64,000 bases of DNA from Diplolepis rosae (Eukaryota > Arthropoda > Insecta > Hymenoptera > Diplolepididae): positions 4,154,001 to 4,218,000 of the forward strand of contig JAPYXD010000555.1 in the NCBI GenBank assembly GCA_030998225.1, in the 5' to 3' direction. Position 1 is the stretch's first letter, and every line of letters starts with the position of its first letter. The notes below the pieces were generated by a model that searched no databases, was not told the DNA's origin, and saw only the letters and a program-made list of their open reading frames with translations. Made by a program: the position numbers and the translations under genes. Below, in pieces: positions 45,101 through 57,155 of the stretch.

Positions 45101-48100
45101 GAATTTTTATAATTACTTTAAGGGAAAATTTGAGAGATAATCGAAAATAAGTCAACCAACGTGAATATTTCCTCTGTTTTTTACATTTAGAATATTTTTT
45201 ATCAGGTTTTTTTATAAGAACGTGAAAAATCTTATCTTGAATAAAATGAGCCATTAAAAGTTCCAATCGGATTAAAATTATAGATTTTTTATTGGAGAAA
45301 TCGATAGCCAAATTGTAGTTATTTTTATAGATTATATTAGGCGTACAACTTTGCTTCCGCCGTTTTCCCCAAAATTTGAGGCTTTATTCTTAACAAGTGA
45401 TTACCTGTATATGATTCAAAGTACTGTCAGTCGCTAGCCACTACTTTTTCCATCTTTCTGGCAATTTTCGGATACCATCGCGAAAAAATGATGCGTCTTT
45501 TAAGACAATCCACGAATCGATCCATTTTTTGACTTCATCATAAGTATGTCTTGACCGGTCTTGCGATATGTGGCCGAGCATTGTCATGCTGGAGGATAAC
45601 TTTGACATGTCTCCTTGGTACTGTAGACGTTTCTCCTTCAATGCTCGTCTCAAACTCATTAATTGCGTTCAATACCGATCTTTTATAGACGTTGTACAGG
45701 ACTCTCCTAGGACGGGTCTAGGCATACCTGTTAAAACCAAAAAAACCCCTCTCTCGAACCAATACACCGCCCGCGGAACCGCCTTTCGACTTTAAACTTC
45801 GCGGGCAGTTGGTTCCGGCTTAAAGTCGCGTACGACTCTTCCATCATCCGTTCGCCCGGGACTCCCATCCGCGGACACACGCCCGTTAGGTAGGCCAACT
45901 AGCCGCGCCAGCTAGGGGAGGAATAAGAAGATTCCTACCCCGGTCGACGCAGACAGTCAAGTCCGCCGAAGACGCAGGACCGCGGGTGCAGGCCCCGATG
46001 CAATTTCTACTGGCCCCCGTTGTTGTCGCGTTCTGCACGCCCATCGAGCTCCCTCGTCTTCATCACCAGGGTGACCAATGACTCGATAAGCATCCATATC
46101 TGTTCAGACTGGAGCATGAGAGAGACCATAGTGTCAGGAGTGAGTTGTGCACCCACTGCCTAACAGACAGCCTCCCTTTCCGCGCCCCACCTGGCACAGA
46201 CAAAGAGTGTGTGCTCTGTATTTTCCACAAGGGATCCGCAGTAGCGATACAACTCATCGTCTCTTTTCTTATAAAGCGCTTCAGGTACGCATTAAAGCAA
46301 CCATGGCCCGAAAGCGCTTGCGCCAGGTAAAAGCCGACTTGGCCGTGCTTTCTATCCAGCCAGGTGGTGAGCTCCGGGATCAGACGGTGTATCCATCTCC
46401 CAGGTTGATCACCATGCCATCTCGTCTGCCATTTCTCGACGAATCTGCGCCTTCCATCCTTGCGGATGGCCTCCTTCGCGCGAGTGATTTCCTGCAGGTT
46501 TGATGAGCACGTGAGCTCCTTACGGAGCTGAAAGGTCTCCTTCCCTTTCTCCGCCAATAAGTCTATTGGTGGGACGCTCGCCAGGACCAGCACAGCGCTC
46601 GTCGACACAGTTCGGTATGCTGAGACAATTTTCAGCACCACATCTCTCTGTACCGAGAACAGCTTCTTCTGGATAGCATGATTGTTAAGGGAACTTGTCC
46701 AGACCGAAGCTGCGTAAAGTAGCTTCGAATTTATCACGCTCGCCACCAGCCTTCTCTTGGCTTCCCTGGGGCCACTAATGTTGGGCATGAGCCGAGTCAG
46801 AGCGGCTCCACATTGGATGGCTTTGGCAGTCGCGATCTGCAGGTGTTCGTCGAAGCTAAGCCTTCAATCCAACTGCACACCCAGGTACTTAATGCTCTTT
46901 TTCCACTCGATTTCATGTTCCGCGAGAACGATCTTCGGGTATTTGAAGGATCTCCTGTCACTTGGTTTCAACAGCTCATAATACACCAGACCGAGCTGGT
47001 CCTACCAAATGCAGAGCATAATCTTGGCACCGTGAATATTCGGTTTTGCCGTCGACGTGGAGGCATGTTCGGGCATTCCCCATGGTTTTCTGCGCTTGGA
47101 ATTTTCGTAGTGGACCCATTTTTCGTCGCCGGCCACAATACAATGTAAAAACCCCTCCCGATTCTGTTTTTGAAGCAGCTGTTCGCAAGCAAAGAAACAC
47201 CGTTCAACATCTCTTGGCTTCAACTCGTACGGAACCCAATTTCCTTGCTTCTGAATCATTCCCACGGCTTTAAGGCGTTTACAAATGGCTTGTTAAGTCA
47301 CTCCCAATGATTCTGACAATTCTTTTTGCGTTTGGCACGAGTCTTCAGCAAGTAATGCCTCCAATTCGAAATCTTAGAAAATTTTCTCTTTTCCACCGGA
47401 TGCCGGTCCTCGACATCATAATCACCGCTCTTGAAGCGTTGAAACCACTTACTACACGTTCTTTCACTAAGACAAGCCTCACCGTAAGTACTTGAGAGCA
47501 TTTGATGAGCCTCAGCCGCAGTTTTCTTCAAATGAAAGCAGAAAATCAAAACTTTCCGCAAATGTCGATAATTTGTCTCGAAAACTGATATTTTCGATCG
47601 AGAATAAATTCATGATGCAAACACAAATTCACTAATGCGGTGCTGTCGTTATGTTAACAGATGTGCAAGCTTACTATGTGACATTTTTGATCTGCCTATT
47701 TCGACCAGCACTTACCGCTGCAGCCATCTATCGAAAAACGGCGGAAGCAAAGTTGTACGCCTAATATGATTCCACCAATAAAACATCTCTAGTTTTATCT
47801 GATTCGAACTTTTGGTGAATAGAGTTGCATACCGAGTGAGAGGAGCAAGAAATGAACGAGAACGAGAATGATTCTCGTTTGAATTTTATAAATCTCGTCT
47901 CGTGCCGTCTTAATTAAATGAGTTTCTCGTTATATAAACGTGAACGATCAAGAATAGAAAAAACTGTTTTTCCAATTTTTGTTTAAGGGATCAAAAATCA
48001 ATGTTCAATCATATCAAAAATTAATGAAAAAACAGTGTTATAAATCTTCAATAACATGAAGATCACCTCTTTGAATTCCAAAATTTACAAAATTTAAATT

Positions 48101-48712
48101 TATCAAATCTTTTATAATCGTAAGAACAAAAGCGTTATTTAAGAAAAAAATTATTGTGTTTCAAACATTTTTGTCCATCGAAATATTTTTCACACTGTCA
48201 CGCCTTAAATCAACGTCAAAATGTTTTCGAAAATGATTGAAAAGGTTTGTGTATATTTTTAAACTCTTTTAATTTGAATCTGTAAAATTTGAATCCTCGT
48301 CTCGGAATTAATTTCTTTGCTATAGAGTCCTTATTATATTAATATAAATAATAAGAAATATCTTATTATTATTATTTATACTAAATTTCATAAATTTTTT
48401 ATTTATACACCTCATTGTCATTTCATTCTAGGTAAAAAATAAGGCCCATATAATAATATTCAAATAAAATTATATTCTTATTTTTATTTATTTATCTTTT
48501 TTCTATAACATTTTTAGTAAAATTCTAATATAGAATTAGAAATATAGATTAGATATAATATATATATTGTTAGATATAGAATATCTAACATTGACATTTT
48601 CTCAAACAAAAATTCTTTGCAGGTGGTCCGCATCATCAGAAATCAACCACCGACCGAATTAGAAAAAAATCGTGGTAAACGAAGGCGTTCAGGAAAGTGC
48701 AATATTTTATAA
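42122..48712 (+). CDS. Mras: M-Ras-type small GTPase, complete in three exons
   Basis: Exons are 42122-42311, 44732-45048 and 48623-48712; splice phases agree and give 198 residues. Motifs: P-loop GDGGVGKS (19-26), the M-Ras-specific IQFFQK (30-35), effector loop YDPTIEDSY (41-49), DTAGQE (66-71), NKVD (125-128), ETSAK (153-157). The catalytic Gln is 70. Residues 153-164 ([12 protein letters not shown]) match the M-Ras signature as I know it. The third exon encodes a basic stretch (GKRRR) and the CAAX box CNIL; a terminal Leu predicts geranylgeranylation and plasma-membrane anchoring. M-Ras, the relative of R-Ras, cycles between GDP and GTP and signals to RAF through SHOC2-PP1 in vertebrates; function here is inferred. 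The start ATG at 42122 gives the usual short N-terminal extension. Intron 1 (2.4 kb) and intron 2 (3.6 kb) are filled with transposons; the coding frame is undamaged. Confidence 0.93.
42615..43382. repeat. Long foldback in M-Ras intron 1
   Basis: The left arm CCTTAGCGGAGCCGGTTTAG faces the right arm at 43350-43380. CACTGACCATTCACTGACCTT faces AAGGTCAGTGAATGGTCAGTG, and TATGATTCTGCGATCAAATT faces its near-inverse at 43250. The inner arms also pair (ACCTGTCATGGAAGGCAGTG with TTGACTTCAATGACAGGT). A second element is inserted in the left arm. Confidence 0.8.
42797..43018. mobile_element. Small palindromic element nested in the foldback
   Basis: The left end is CACTAAGAAAAATGGATTATAAAATT; the right end contains AATTTTATAATCCATTTTTCG. 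Further in, CCAGTGACTATGGGACA faces TGTCCTAAAGTCACTG. The centre is a cluster of ATAATCTAGATTATA-type palindromes. Comparison with the uninterrupted right arm of the outer foldback shows the insertion point next to TACCTGTCA. Confidence 0.7.
43840..44600. repeat. Degenerate GAATC/GATTCGGAT-rich repeats in M-Ras intron 1
   Basis: This stretch is built of loose units such as ATTCCAAACCAATC, GGCTATAACTTAAAAATGATTC and AATTCGGATTGA. The phrase GGCTATAACTTAAAAATGATTC occurs twice (44138 and 44548), which suggests two related copies about 410 bp apart. Confidence 0.5.
45707..46958 (-). mobile_element. R1-clade LINE fragment nested in the mariner
   Basis: The insertion is GC-rich compared with everything around it, 5'-truncated (near 46958) and in the same direction as the mariner. 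It holds the end of the reverse transcriptase and the C-terminal region, followed by about 350 bp of 3' part. Mariner sequence continues on both sides (KPS before, the GESCT-like region after). A short AGGAGA phrase at both junctions may be the target duplication. Confidence 0.85.
46063..46940 (-). pseudogene. R1-clade LINE ORF2 C-terminal fragment
   Basis: The frame on the minus strand starts within the reverse transcriptase thumb region. It contains KYLGVQ upstream of the first Met, then [19 protein letters not shown] and [10 protein letters not shown], a phrase typical of R1-clade ORF2 proteins. Further on [20 protein letters not shown] precedes the C-terminal zinc knuckle. The knuckle itself (C-x-x-C ... 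H ... [13 protein letters not shown]) is in another frame, so a frameshift lies just before it. In an active element ORF2 cuts the target and copies RNA into DNA. This piece has neither endonuclease nor catalytic palm. Confidence 0.85.
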
Positions 48713-49438
48713 GCATCGTGAGTCCTTAGAGTCACAAGAAAGAGAATGAATTCGGGACGTTCTCTTCCTAATTCTAACATCATCCAAATTAATTTACACT
48801 ACCATCAATTTTTCCGATCTTCACCAGCCAATCGTCTTTCTATTGTTGCCTACTTTCTTTCTTGTGACTCTATCGAAATAAGTAAGAATGTCCTAAAAGT
48901 GCACTCCTGCCATATTAATTGTGCTGAACGTATTTAATTAAAAGGAGTGGCATCAATTAAAGAGTCGAGCCCACCGTAGATATTCAGTTAGATTTTTCAT
49001 CGACGCCGCTGTAGATTTGTATTCTAGAGGGAGGGAGGGAGGGGGGATCCATTTTTTAAAATCGACTGTACATCTTTTTGATGCTGAACCGAGACGGCGT
49101 CTATTCATGCGTACACATCAATTTTCTACCATCGACGAAAACGGAATTGATCACATTTTATTACACGTAATTCTAGAGGAGTTTCTTACCCCTCAACATT
49201 GAACTTTGTCATCAAATGACTATAATAATTTTACATAATGAGTCAGCTCATTTGGAACAGCTGCCAAAAAGCTTTAATAGTATTCCATCATATTATAGAG
49301 TTTGCACCTTCGATTTGCTTCTTTGATCTTAGGTGCATTTTTTGGAATCAGGATTCTTATTTTTCTTTGCAATTTTATTTAAATTGATTAAATTTAAAGA
49401 GTATTCGTTCTACATCTATCAATAGTAAATTGAGTCTC
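48713..49438. other. Likely M-Ras 3' UTR and flanking DNA
   Basis: No AATAAA was seen close after the stop codon, so the transcript end is not placed. The part at 49025-49045 is a short GGGAGGGA run. No other exon was recognised. Confidence 0.4.
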
Positions 49439-51275
49439 TTAAGGGGTTAGTCGCAGTCAAAATTTTCAAAAAATCGATTTTTGGGTTTTTGCATATTCTT
49501 ATAGTGTAACAACTTGAAAACATGCTCTTCAAATTCGAAGTTGATCCAAGCAAAATTGAGTGAGCTATGTTAGCAGACAAACAAAAATTTCATTTATTGG
49601 GAGTTTAAAATCGCAATGCGCCACTAGCGGTAATATTCTGAATTAATCAATATGGCCGGCGAGGCTTGTGAAAAAGTTTTGTTTACATACGCGCTGCAAG
49701 TTTGTTATTACAGTTATTCGTAAAAAAAAACCTCGACTTTCCGTATGAATAAATAAAAACGAAACGGAAGTTAAATTAAATTAACCCTGAATTCATCACA
49801 TTTTAGTCTTCTACTATATTTTGGCTTGATGGCGTTGCACTTGTATACATAATAACAATTTATGTTTTGAAAAACACTGACTTTAGATCATTTTTGATGA
49901 CGAAAAATTGAGTGTTTTTAATTTTTATCTAAAAAACTATTAAGGTAGCATAAAAATTGTATTAAGATAAAAAATGCGCCATGAAAAATTGTACAAAACG
50001 GTATTTTTGTTTTTGTGAATGACCGAAAAAAAATGTTATCACGATTGTCGTGCGCGGACAATAGTTTTCCGGGATTTCGAGCTCTCAGCGAGTTATTGCT
50101 GGTGGCCCTTCAATTTACGATTAAAAGTTTCTAAATCTGCAGTTTTATCTGAAATCAAATAAATTTGTTTCAATGACGTTGAATCGTAGTTTTACGATTA
50201 AGTGACACAGTCCATAACATTTGAATCGTCAAGATACGTTTCGTAAATTGTTCATCTCAATTGTGAAATTACGATTAATATTAGTGAAAAAAAATTTTAC
50301 CAATGGAAGAAGCCGAAAAACAATTCAACAAAGTAATGATTTAATCGGTCTGGGATCAAATTGACGATAGAATAAACTTACCGATTCAAATGCCCACAAC
50401 ACAATTAAACGAAAATATTTTGAATCTGCAATTTTAAAATACGCAATTCACAGCGATTTCATCATATCGCTTTTTGTTTCCTGAACAATACTTAAAACAT
50501 TAAATGCGTTTTTCTCGAAATCACGTTTTTTAAATCGGTGACCACGATTACTCGAAAATAGCTTGAACGATTCACTTCAAACTTGACAGGCTTCTTTGAT
50601 ATATATACACTCAACTTCCACTTATTTTGCCGCTTGGTTATTTTGTGCCGCACCGCTTACTTATTTTGCGTTTACGGAGGTTCGGATATCCTCTACACGA
50701 AACATCGAAATGCAAACGATTTTCCAACTCTTTACAAATGATCAATAAAATAATACGATTGCGTGAGAAGTAGTGGCAATAAGGGGAAATGCAAAATAAG
50801 TAAGTTGTTTTCGTTTCAGAGGGTGCAAAATAAGTGGAAGTTGAGTGTATATAGATTTTTTTTCCATTCAAACTTTTTCTTTAGTTCACCAAAAATCAGT
50901 GACTTTTTTGGCGAAAATCGGACGTCCGAATTTGACCAGTCACCATTTTGTCAAAAAAAAATTAATTTCTTTACATGCCACGATCAAACACCGTAGAAAC
51001 TAATAAATTGAAGAAATAATTTGATTTTTTTATTTTCGAATAACCCAATGAGGAACTGGAATGGTCATCGCAGAACGTCTTTCGCAAAACATTCATCGTT
51101 AAACTACATGTTTTTCTTCAATTTTTAATTATTTTTCAAATAAATTTTGACGAAGTATCAATAAAATTATATACTTTTGGATGCTAAAATGATTGAAAAA
51201 ATATAAGCATATAGCAAAGGGAAAAAAGTTCTCAAAAAATACGCTTTTCTTTCTCCAACTGCGACTAACCCCTAA
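49439..51275. mobile_element. TTAA-type element with TTAAGGGGTTAGTCGCAG ends
   Basis: The left end TTAAGGGGTTAGTCGCAGTC is mirrored by AACTGCGACTAACCCCTAAG. It is about 1.8 kb, AT-rich and without a transposase. A second element (50608-50847) sits inside. The inner sequence includes GTTTTTCTCGAAATCACG, similar to phrases at 32940 and 55925, so the interiors of several TTAA elements may be related. Confidence 0.6.
50608..50847. mobile_element. Small TA-flanked MITE with 25-bp perfect ends
   Basis: The left end CACTCAACTTCCACTTATTTTGC is perfectly mirrored by GCAAAATAAGTGGAAGTTGAGTG. TA (as TATATA) lies on both sides. The 240-bp size, ends and TA target fit a Tc1/mariner-type MITE. The two 77-codon open frames over it are by-products. 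Confidence 0.8.
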
Positions 51276-52220
51276 GTAAGATTAAGCTTGACAAATAAAG
51301 ACCTATTGGGCTCCGCCTGATGATTATTATTCTGAATCAGGAATACTATACGTAACATAAGGCAATATTGCCTTTAATATTAAATTTTGGCACACCAGAA
51401 TCCGAAACGAGAAGGTTATAATCCGCTGATTTAATTTTATATTTTTGTTATGTACCATTTTATTATGTTGTATTTTATAAATTTTCAGAAAAATATTTCG
51501 TAAATTAAAAAAGATATCTTTCGGGAAATTTTTCAGGGATTTGGTCACTTGGTCAGATTGATCCATGGCCTTAATTTTTTATTTTTTGGATTTTTAAGGA
51601 CTTTAAATTTTATTATATTTTAAAACCTTTGTTTATTAAAATTTTGAAAATTCAAATTGTATTGAATTCCTTTAACGATAAGAAATCGATGCCATGGCCT
51701 ATATTAGAATACAGATAAGGAAAAACATATATATTCGTATAAAGTGTATAACAAAGTACTGTATTGATTGTGCATACGTAAACGAAATTTAATATTGTGT
51801 GTCAAAGTGGTACATTTGAGGCCAGAAATTTGTGTGTAAATGATTCTACGTTTTTCATACACTTTGAAGCCATTGATGTTATCGAAAAGACTATTTGATT
51901 GTACATTGCAGGATCTCGCTAATTTATCAGTTTTATTATTTATTTCATTTTATTTCATTGTTTACCCTTAAATCAGAGCCGAGCTAGTTCAATAGAGATG
52001 TATCCGAAATATTTCTATGATCCGAGAATATGAACCATTTTTAACACTTTTTTAAATTTCAAATTAAGTTGATAGAAAATTTTACAAGACATTGATTGAA
52101 ATATCTCGGGCCCAGCTCTGGCAGAAATAGACTAATTAATTACTGCAAGACAATAATATTTAACTAGACTTATTATTATTTTAATACTTATCGCTTAAAC
52201 GCACCAGAATAATTTCTAAT
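51276..52220. other. AT-rich gene-free stretch
   Basis: It contains one end-like phrase of the TTAAGGCC family (GATCCATGGCCTTAA near 51560) and a second at 51690 (GCCATGGCC), probably a decayed short copy. No exon was recognised. Confidence 0.45.
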
Positions 52221-53129
52221 AAGGGGTCCACCTACAGTAGACGCTCAAAAAAAGGCTATTTTCATGAATTTTTTTTTAGAAGTTTATATCATAGATATTG
52301 ATATGAAAATTGTGAGGCTAAGTGAATACACTCGCACAAAACATAAATAAATTTTTTTTTATTTATTTTAGACACTTTTTATAGATGAAAATGGTGGTGA
52401 ATCATAGATCCTCAAAAAGTAAATAGGTGTGTGCTGTTGATAAAATCTCAGAGATGGATTGTCTGAAACAAAAAAATCAAACGGTTGTAGATTCAATATG
52501 TTAATGGGTATAGCGCATATCATACGACTTTTTATTTTTGCAAAAATAACAAAATGGCGGACATTTTTCGAAGAGAAAAAAACGTGTTTTTTCACCGTTT
52601 TTTGAAGAAAAAAAATAGTTAAAATAAATTTTTTTAAAAAGTCCTTAATATGTGCTATAGCTATAGTTGTAAAGAATATGTGGTAAAAATTGTATAAGGA
52701 TCGGTTCATTAGTGTCGGAGATTTTATCAACAAGGCTTTGAAAAAAGTTGTTTTGAGAAAAACCCGCTTAAACTTTTTTTAATGAAAAATCGTGAAAAAT
52801 ACTTACCTGCGCTTAATCAGCAATGCCTGCACCATACAGTATGCCTTCTTTTGCTTCATAATACTCATTGTCATCCAAAATAGCCTGTCTCCATTGAGTT
52901 CTGGCCTCTTTGGAATAGAAGGTGCGAATTGGTGCGAATGCAATAACCGCTTAGGTGCTCGGCCAGTAGGCCGAACGGAGGGGGAGCGCGACCTCTGATA
53001 AGGCGAATTTTTCCGAAACGAAATTTCAGCTAATCAGAGGTCGCGTGCCCCCTCCGCTCGGCCTATTGGCCGAGCGTCTAAGCGTTTATTAAATGCGCAC
53101 CCTCAATTGGTAATGTGGGTAGACCCCTT
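52221..53129. mobile_element. Inverted-repeat element with AAGGGGTCCACC ends
   Basis: The left end AAGGGGTCCACCTACAGTA is mirrored by TAATGTGGGTAGACCCCTT. The right third contains a non-repetitive, less AT-rich piece at 52793-52915 with an exon-like look on the minus strand, and a GC-rich hairpin at 52920-53105. Confidence 0.6.
52920..53105. repeat. GC-rich perfect-type hairpin
   Basis: The left arm GCTCGGCCAGTAGGCCGAACGG and GCGACCTCTGAT face the right arm ATCAGAGGTCGC and CGCTCGGCCTATTGGCCGAGC. The arms are about 75 bp around a short spacer (TAAGGCGAATTTTTCC...). It looks like a nested foldback MITE. Confidence 0.75.
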
Positions 53130-56100
53130 CAATTACGCACAAAATTTTTTAAAAATAGCAGATCAGGGAACTGTAAATAAATGTGTTTCCAGCTCATTTC
53201 AGTTAAGCTTAATTAATCATAGGATTGTTGATTAAGTTTACATCTCTATTTATTAACGGATTTCATCGTAAAGACATTAAAGTATCTCAATAGTAATTTA
53301 ACAAAGTAGATGTCTTATATTAATTTTATGTAACGAATGGAATCTGAACAATGAATGTAGAATTCGCTGCAGTAAGTTGCAGTTGACAAACTGGTTGGTA
53401 TCTTTTGATAGAAATCTGACTATTTAAATTCAATATTGAATCAATTAAAAATACAGCTGTACTCAGGCGAAAGTTTCGAATTAAAATCCAATCCGAGCGA
53501 ATCAGAGCTATTCTGAACCATTCGGAAATCTGTTTCCGAATCAATACGAAAAACGTTTTAAATCTCTTTCGATGCAAAACGGTTAAAAATCAATTCAACT
53601 CAATTCGAATGAATCCAAACCAAGTTTTCAATGTGAATTAAACTGAATCTATCAGAATTAGAGTTCTCGGATTTCTTCGAAATGATTAGGATTGAAAATT
53701 CGGTTCAGATTCCGGAATAGCTCGGATTCAATCGGATTGAATTCCTTCTCGAATTTTTTGCCAGGGTATTTCTCAACTTTACATCACACGCACATTAAGT
53801 GCTTTCGAGTATGAAGAATGTAAATTTGTAAACTGTGCCTGTTGTGGGAAAACGTATCAGCCTTATAAAAGAAATGTAGAAAACTTTAAATTGCTTTCAT
53901 AATTGAAAATTTTAAATTCTTTAAATCACATCAATCTCCAAAGTTTGTATTTTTTATACGTTTCCAGGATTAATCATTTTTTGAGAAAATCGGCTTTTCC
54001 GTAAATCTTGAAAAGTACTAGTTTTTGGAAAAATAAATTGCCAGTATACTTAGCCAAAAAGCATGTTGTAATATCGTAAGAACTAGTTTTCTCTATGAAC
54101 TCAGGATTTTGCTTTATACGAGTATCTGTTATTATTATGCAATACCAAAATGCTGGTAGTTGTAAAATGTCAAATTTTATATCGCCGTCCATGAGATTAT
54201 GAATGCTGCGAATAATCGAGTGAATACGATGATATAGAAAAATAAAATTGGAAGAATGCAATGATGCACACTGAGAATGGAGTTTTATTTTTTATAGATT
54301 TTTTTTTCAGAGTCAACGACAATTCGAATGCAAGAAAATGAATATAAAAAAGCATTAAAATATTAGAGTAAGACAGGCGCTTCTAGAATAATGGAACGAA
54401 TTTGAAAATTTACCTATGAAACAGTCAATATGTGTTATGAAATTGTGATATTGGATATAAAAGAGACAAAAATTGTGAGTGTGGTGGTTGTGAACATTTG
54501 TTGCTGTGGAACTTTCCCTAATTGTTAATATAAAATTAAGATTTTGCTATTTTTATTTCATGCATCTGTGTCGCTACTCAATTCAAAGTCACAATAATTG
54601 CAAACAGTGGAAAAATTGATAAAATTTCATTTGTACGTATGAACATTTTATATTAGAAAAGGAGTTACATAAAATGTGACTTGAGTTTTTTTCTCAACTT
54701 TTTTGTGCCAATTAGAGACAAGACATTCCCAGACTGGGAATGTACGCCACTGTTTGCGCATCATAACTATTATGGTATTAATTACTTTCTCATGAATGTA
54801 ATAAAATATTTGGAAAACGATATATTGTAATATTAAATAACAAAATGCTGTGAAATTTTCTATTGGAAAAGTGCAATAGAAGAGAAACGAATTTTATTGA
54901 TTCCATTTTGTTTCCATTCTTGTCACAAATTTTCTTTCTATGGCATTTTTTCAGGGGAGATGATTTAAGCGATTGCGCAAATTAAACCGATTATTAAGAT
55001 TATTAAGAATGTACAAGGAAAATCACATAACTACGCACATGAAACAATGAATTAAAGTACACGAGGAGCAGAGGATTGTTAATCACCACTACAATTCATC
55101 TAAATAGATGACTACAAGAAAAAGAATATATTTTCACGAAAAAAATTTCTTTCCATCAACAATTAACATTGATCTGTAAGAAATACTATTATATAAATAT
55201 ATAAATGTATATTTTTTGTTGAAGTGTCTCTAACTGTGCAGGTCACTGTATGCTGTACGTAAATAACAATAAATTATAACGCGTGTTTACAAACTGGTGT
55301 TTTTGATTTAGGAATATGATTATTTTACCTTCAGATTAACCAAAATTTTTACAATTTCTAATTATTTACTACACTGACAGAAATTTCTACCGGAAATTTC
55401 TGATACATGTAACTGAAGCTTCATAGAGTTAGAAATTCGTAAAACTAGGATTAATTTAAGAAAATTCACTTACCATTTAGTAAATTTAAGGGGGTGCAAT
55501 TCTGAAAAGCACTTACTTTTGATTAATTTGAAGCTCACTATATTCGCGTTTTTTGAGACGCTGATTACGAATATGATAATAAAAATACCCGCAAATTTGA
55601 TTTTTAAGGTCAAAACTAAAAAAAATGTTCTTAACAAGTCTTATCATTTTATGTCGATCAATATTGATCCAGGAAAAAAATATTTTTCACAAAAGTTGTA
55701 CCAAAAAAAAGATCTATCTTTAATGTTTCACACATTTTTGCCCTAAAACCATTAGTTTTCGAGAAAAATAAAATTTTCGAAAAAAAATTTCCAAAACCCA
55801 TTAAGGAATCATTCGTTTTCATTGCATTTTTTCATGTGTTATATATTTAAAAAATATGGAGCAGGTTTCGCTGATTAAGTAAAAGTAACTTTTTTTCACA
55901 ATTCTCATGTTCCGAAAACTTTAAACGCGTTTTTCTCGAAACAGCATTTTTGCGCTCGGTGCGCACGATTTCTCAAAAAGTATTCAACCGATTACTTTTA
56001 AATTTCCTACGTTTATTCTAAATATAAATATCTATGGAGTAACGAAGCAGTTTTGAACATTTTTAATTTTATCATAGTTAAATTTAAAAAAAAAAGTCAA

Positions 56101-57155
56101 TTTTTGAAAATTTTTGTTTAAACTACCGGCACTTTGTTATTTTGAAAAATAAAAAAATCCGCTTTGTCACTTCAGAGCTGTGGTCATACCAATAAAGAAA
56201 ATTTTTGATTTATTTGTTTCAGATGATGCTGACTGACACTCTGTTCATTGTTAAACATTACCTAAACTAAATAATAATTTTATGTGAAAAAAATTTTTTG
56301 TAAACTTTGAGATTGCATAAATAAACTCTGAAAAATTTATTTAATTATATAAATAAGTTGTTGAGAAGAAAATTCTTGAAAATCATCTTGTTTGCCGGGA
56401 TAATAAAATGACACCTTAAGGATGCAGTTTCGAATATGTGAACCTTCCGATTTCCATCAAACTCCTCATATTTTACGTATTTTGACGCGATGATTACGAA
56501 TATAATAGTGGAAATTGCCGACTAGTCGATTTTCATCGTCAAACCATAAAAATCATGGTTGTTTGTATTTATCTCAACAAATATGCAAAATTTCGCAAAA
56601 CATTCCAAACATAACTTGCAAACTTTATCGAGATGCACATTTTTTGTTACATGCATTTTTTTCTACGATTGATAGTTTCCGAGAAAATTAGTGATACATT
56701 TGATATCGAACATTCATGAGCGAATAAATGTATAATTTAGTCACGTGGTCCGATTGATCCATGGCCTTAAAAGAGTTGTAAATTTCATATAATTTTTCGT
56801 AATATGAGTATCATAAAAATTTTCTTAATTTCAGAATATTTCTAATAGTCTAAATTCTAAGTTATCTGTCAGGTTTTAATTATCACGAATCTCAATGTTC
56901 CTAATCGAAAAAATCTTATATCTATCCCAGGACAAAATAGAACATTTGATTACCATATTCTGGAAATTGTAAACATTCGATGTCAGTTGAAGTGAAGCGT
57001 TCAGGCTAAACGTTGTGAAATGTGATAAGCGAATCGAGAATGAAATTATTACACGAGGCACGTTATTTTTAAATTAATTTGAATTCCTATTGAAAGTATT
57101 AATTTTTCTTGTAAAAGTAGATATGATAATAAATTTGTTTTCTCAACATTTACAG
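53130..57155. other. Gene-free stretch before the zinc-finger-like gene
   Basis: It contains: GAATC-rich repeat at 53460-53765; a CACTGACAGAAATTTCT fragment at 55373; two related TTAA-type repeats starting near 55486 and 56414 that share GCTGATTACGAATATGATAA-like phrases; and a TTAAGGCC end near 56757. No exon was firmly recognised. An ATG at 56980 (MSVE, donor GTGAAG at 56992) would join the next exon in phase and is a weak candidate for the first coding exon. Confidence 0.4.

Larger units (their letters stand above)
45430..47613 (-). pseudogene. Mariner transposase pseudogene, interrupted
   Basis: Reading down the minus strand: the helix-turn-helix part at 47561-47298 contains [18 protein letters not shown] and [18 protein letters not shown]. 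Then 47265-46960 contains CEQLLQKQN, the first catalytic Asp in [12 protein letters not shown], and later KPS, where the LINE interrupts. After the LINE the frame resumes with a premature stop, then [10 protein letters not shown] and, in a shifted frame, the second Asp in [10 protein letters not shown] deletion then removes about 40 codons including the segment with the third Asp (PSDYHLF in the family), and the end follows as [11 protein letters not shown] and [13 protein letters not shown]. The protein cannot be functional. The order of damage is uncertain. Confidence 0.88.
45337..47764 (-). mobile_element. Mariner element, dead copy 2, split by a LINE
   Basis: The two ends are perfect inverted repeats over at least 25 bp, from TTAGGCGTACAACTTTGCTT inward, and both are flanked by a TA. 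It lies in M-Ras intron 2, opposite to the gene. Without the inserted LINE (about 1.25 kb) it would be about 1.2 kb, a normal mariner length. Confidence 0.92.
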
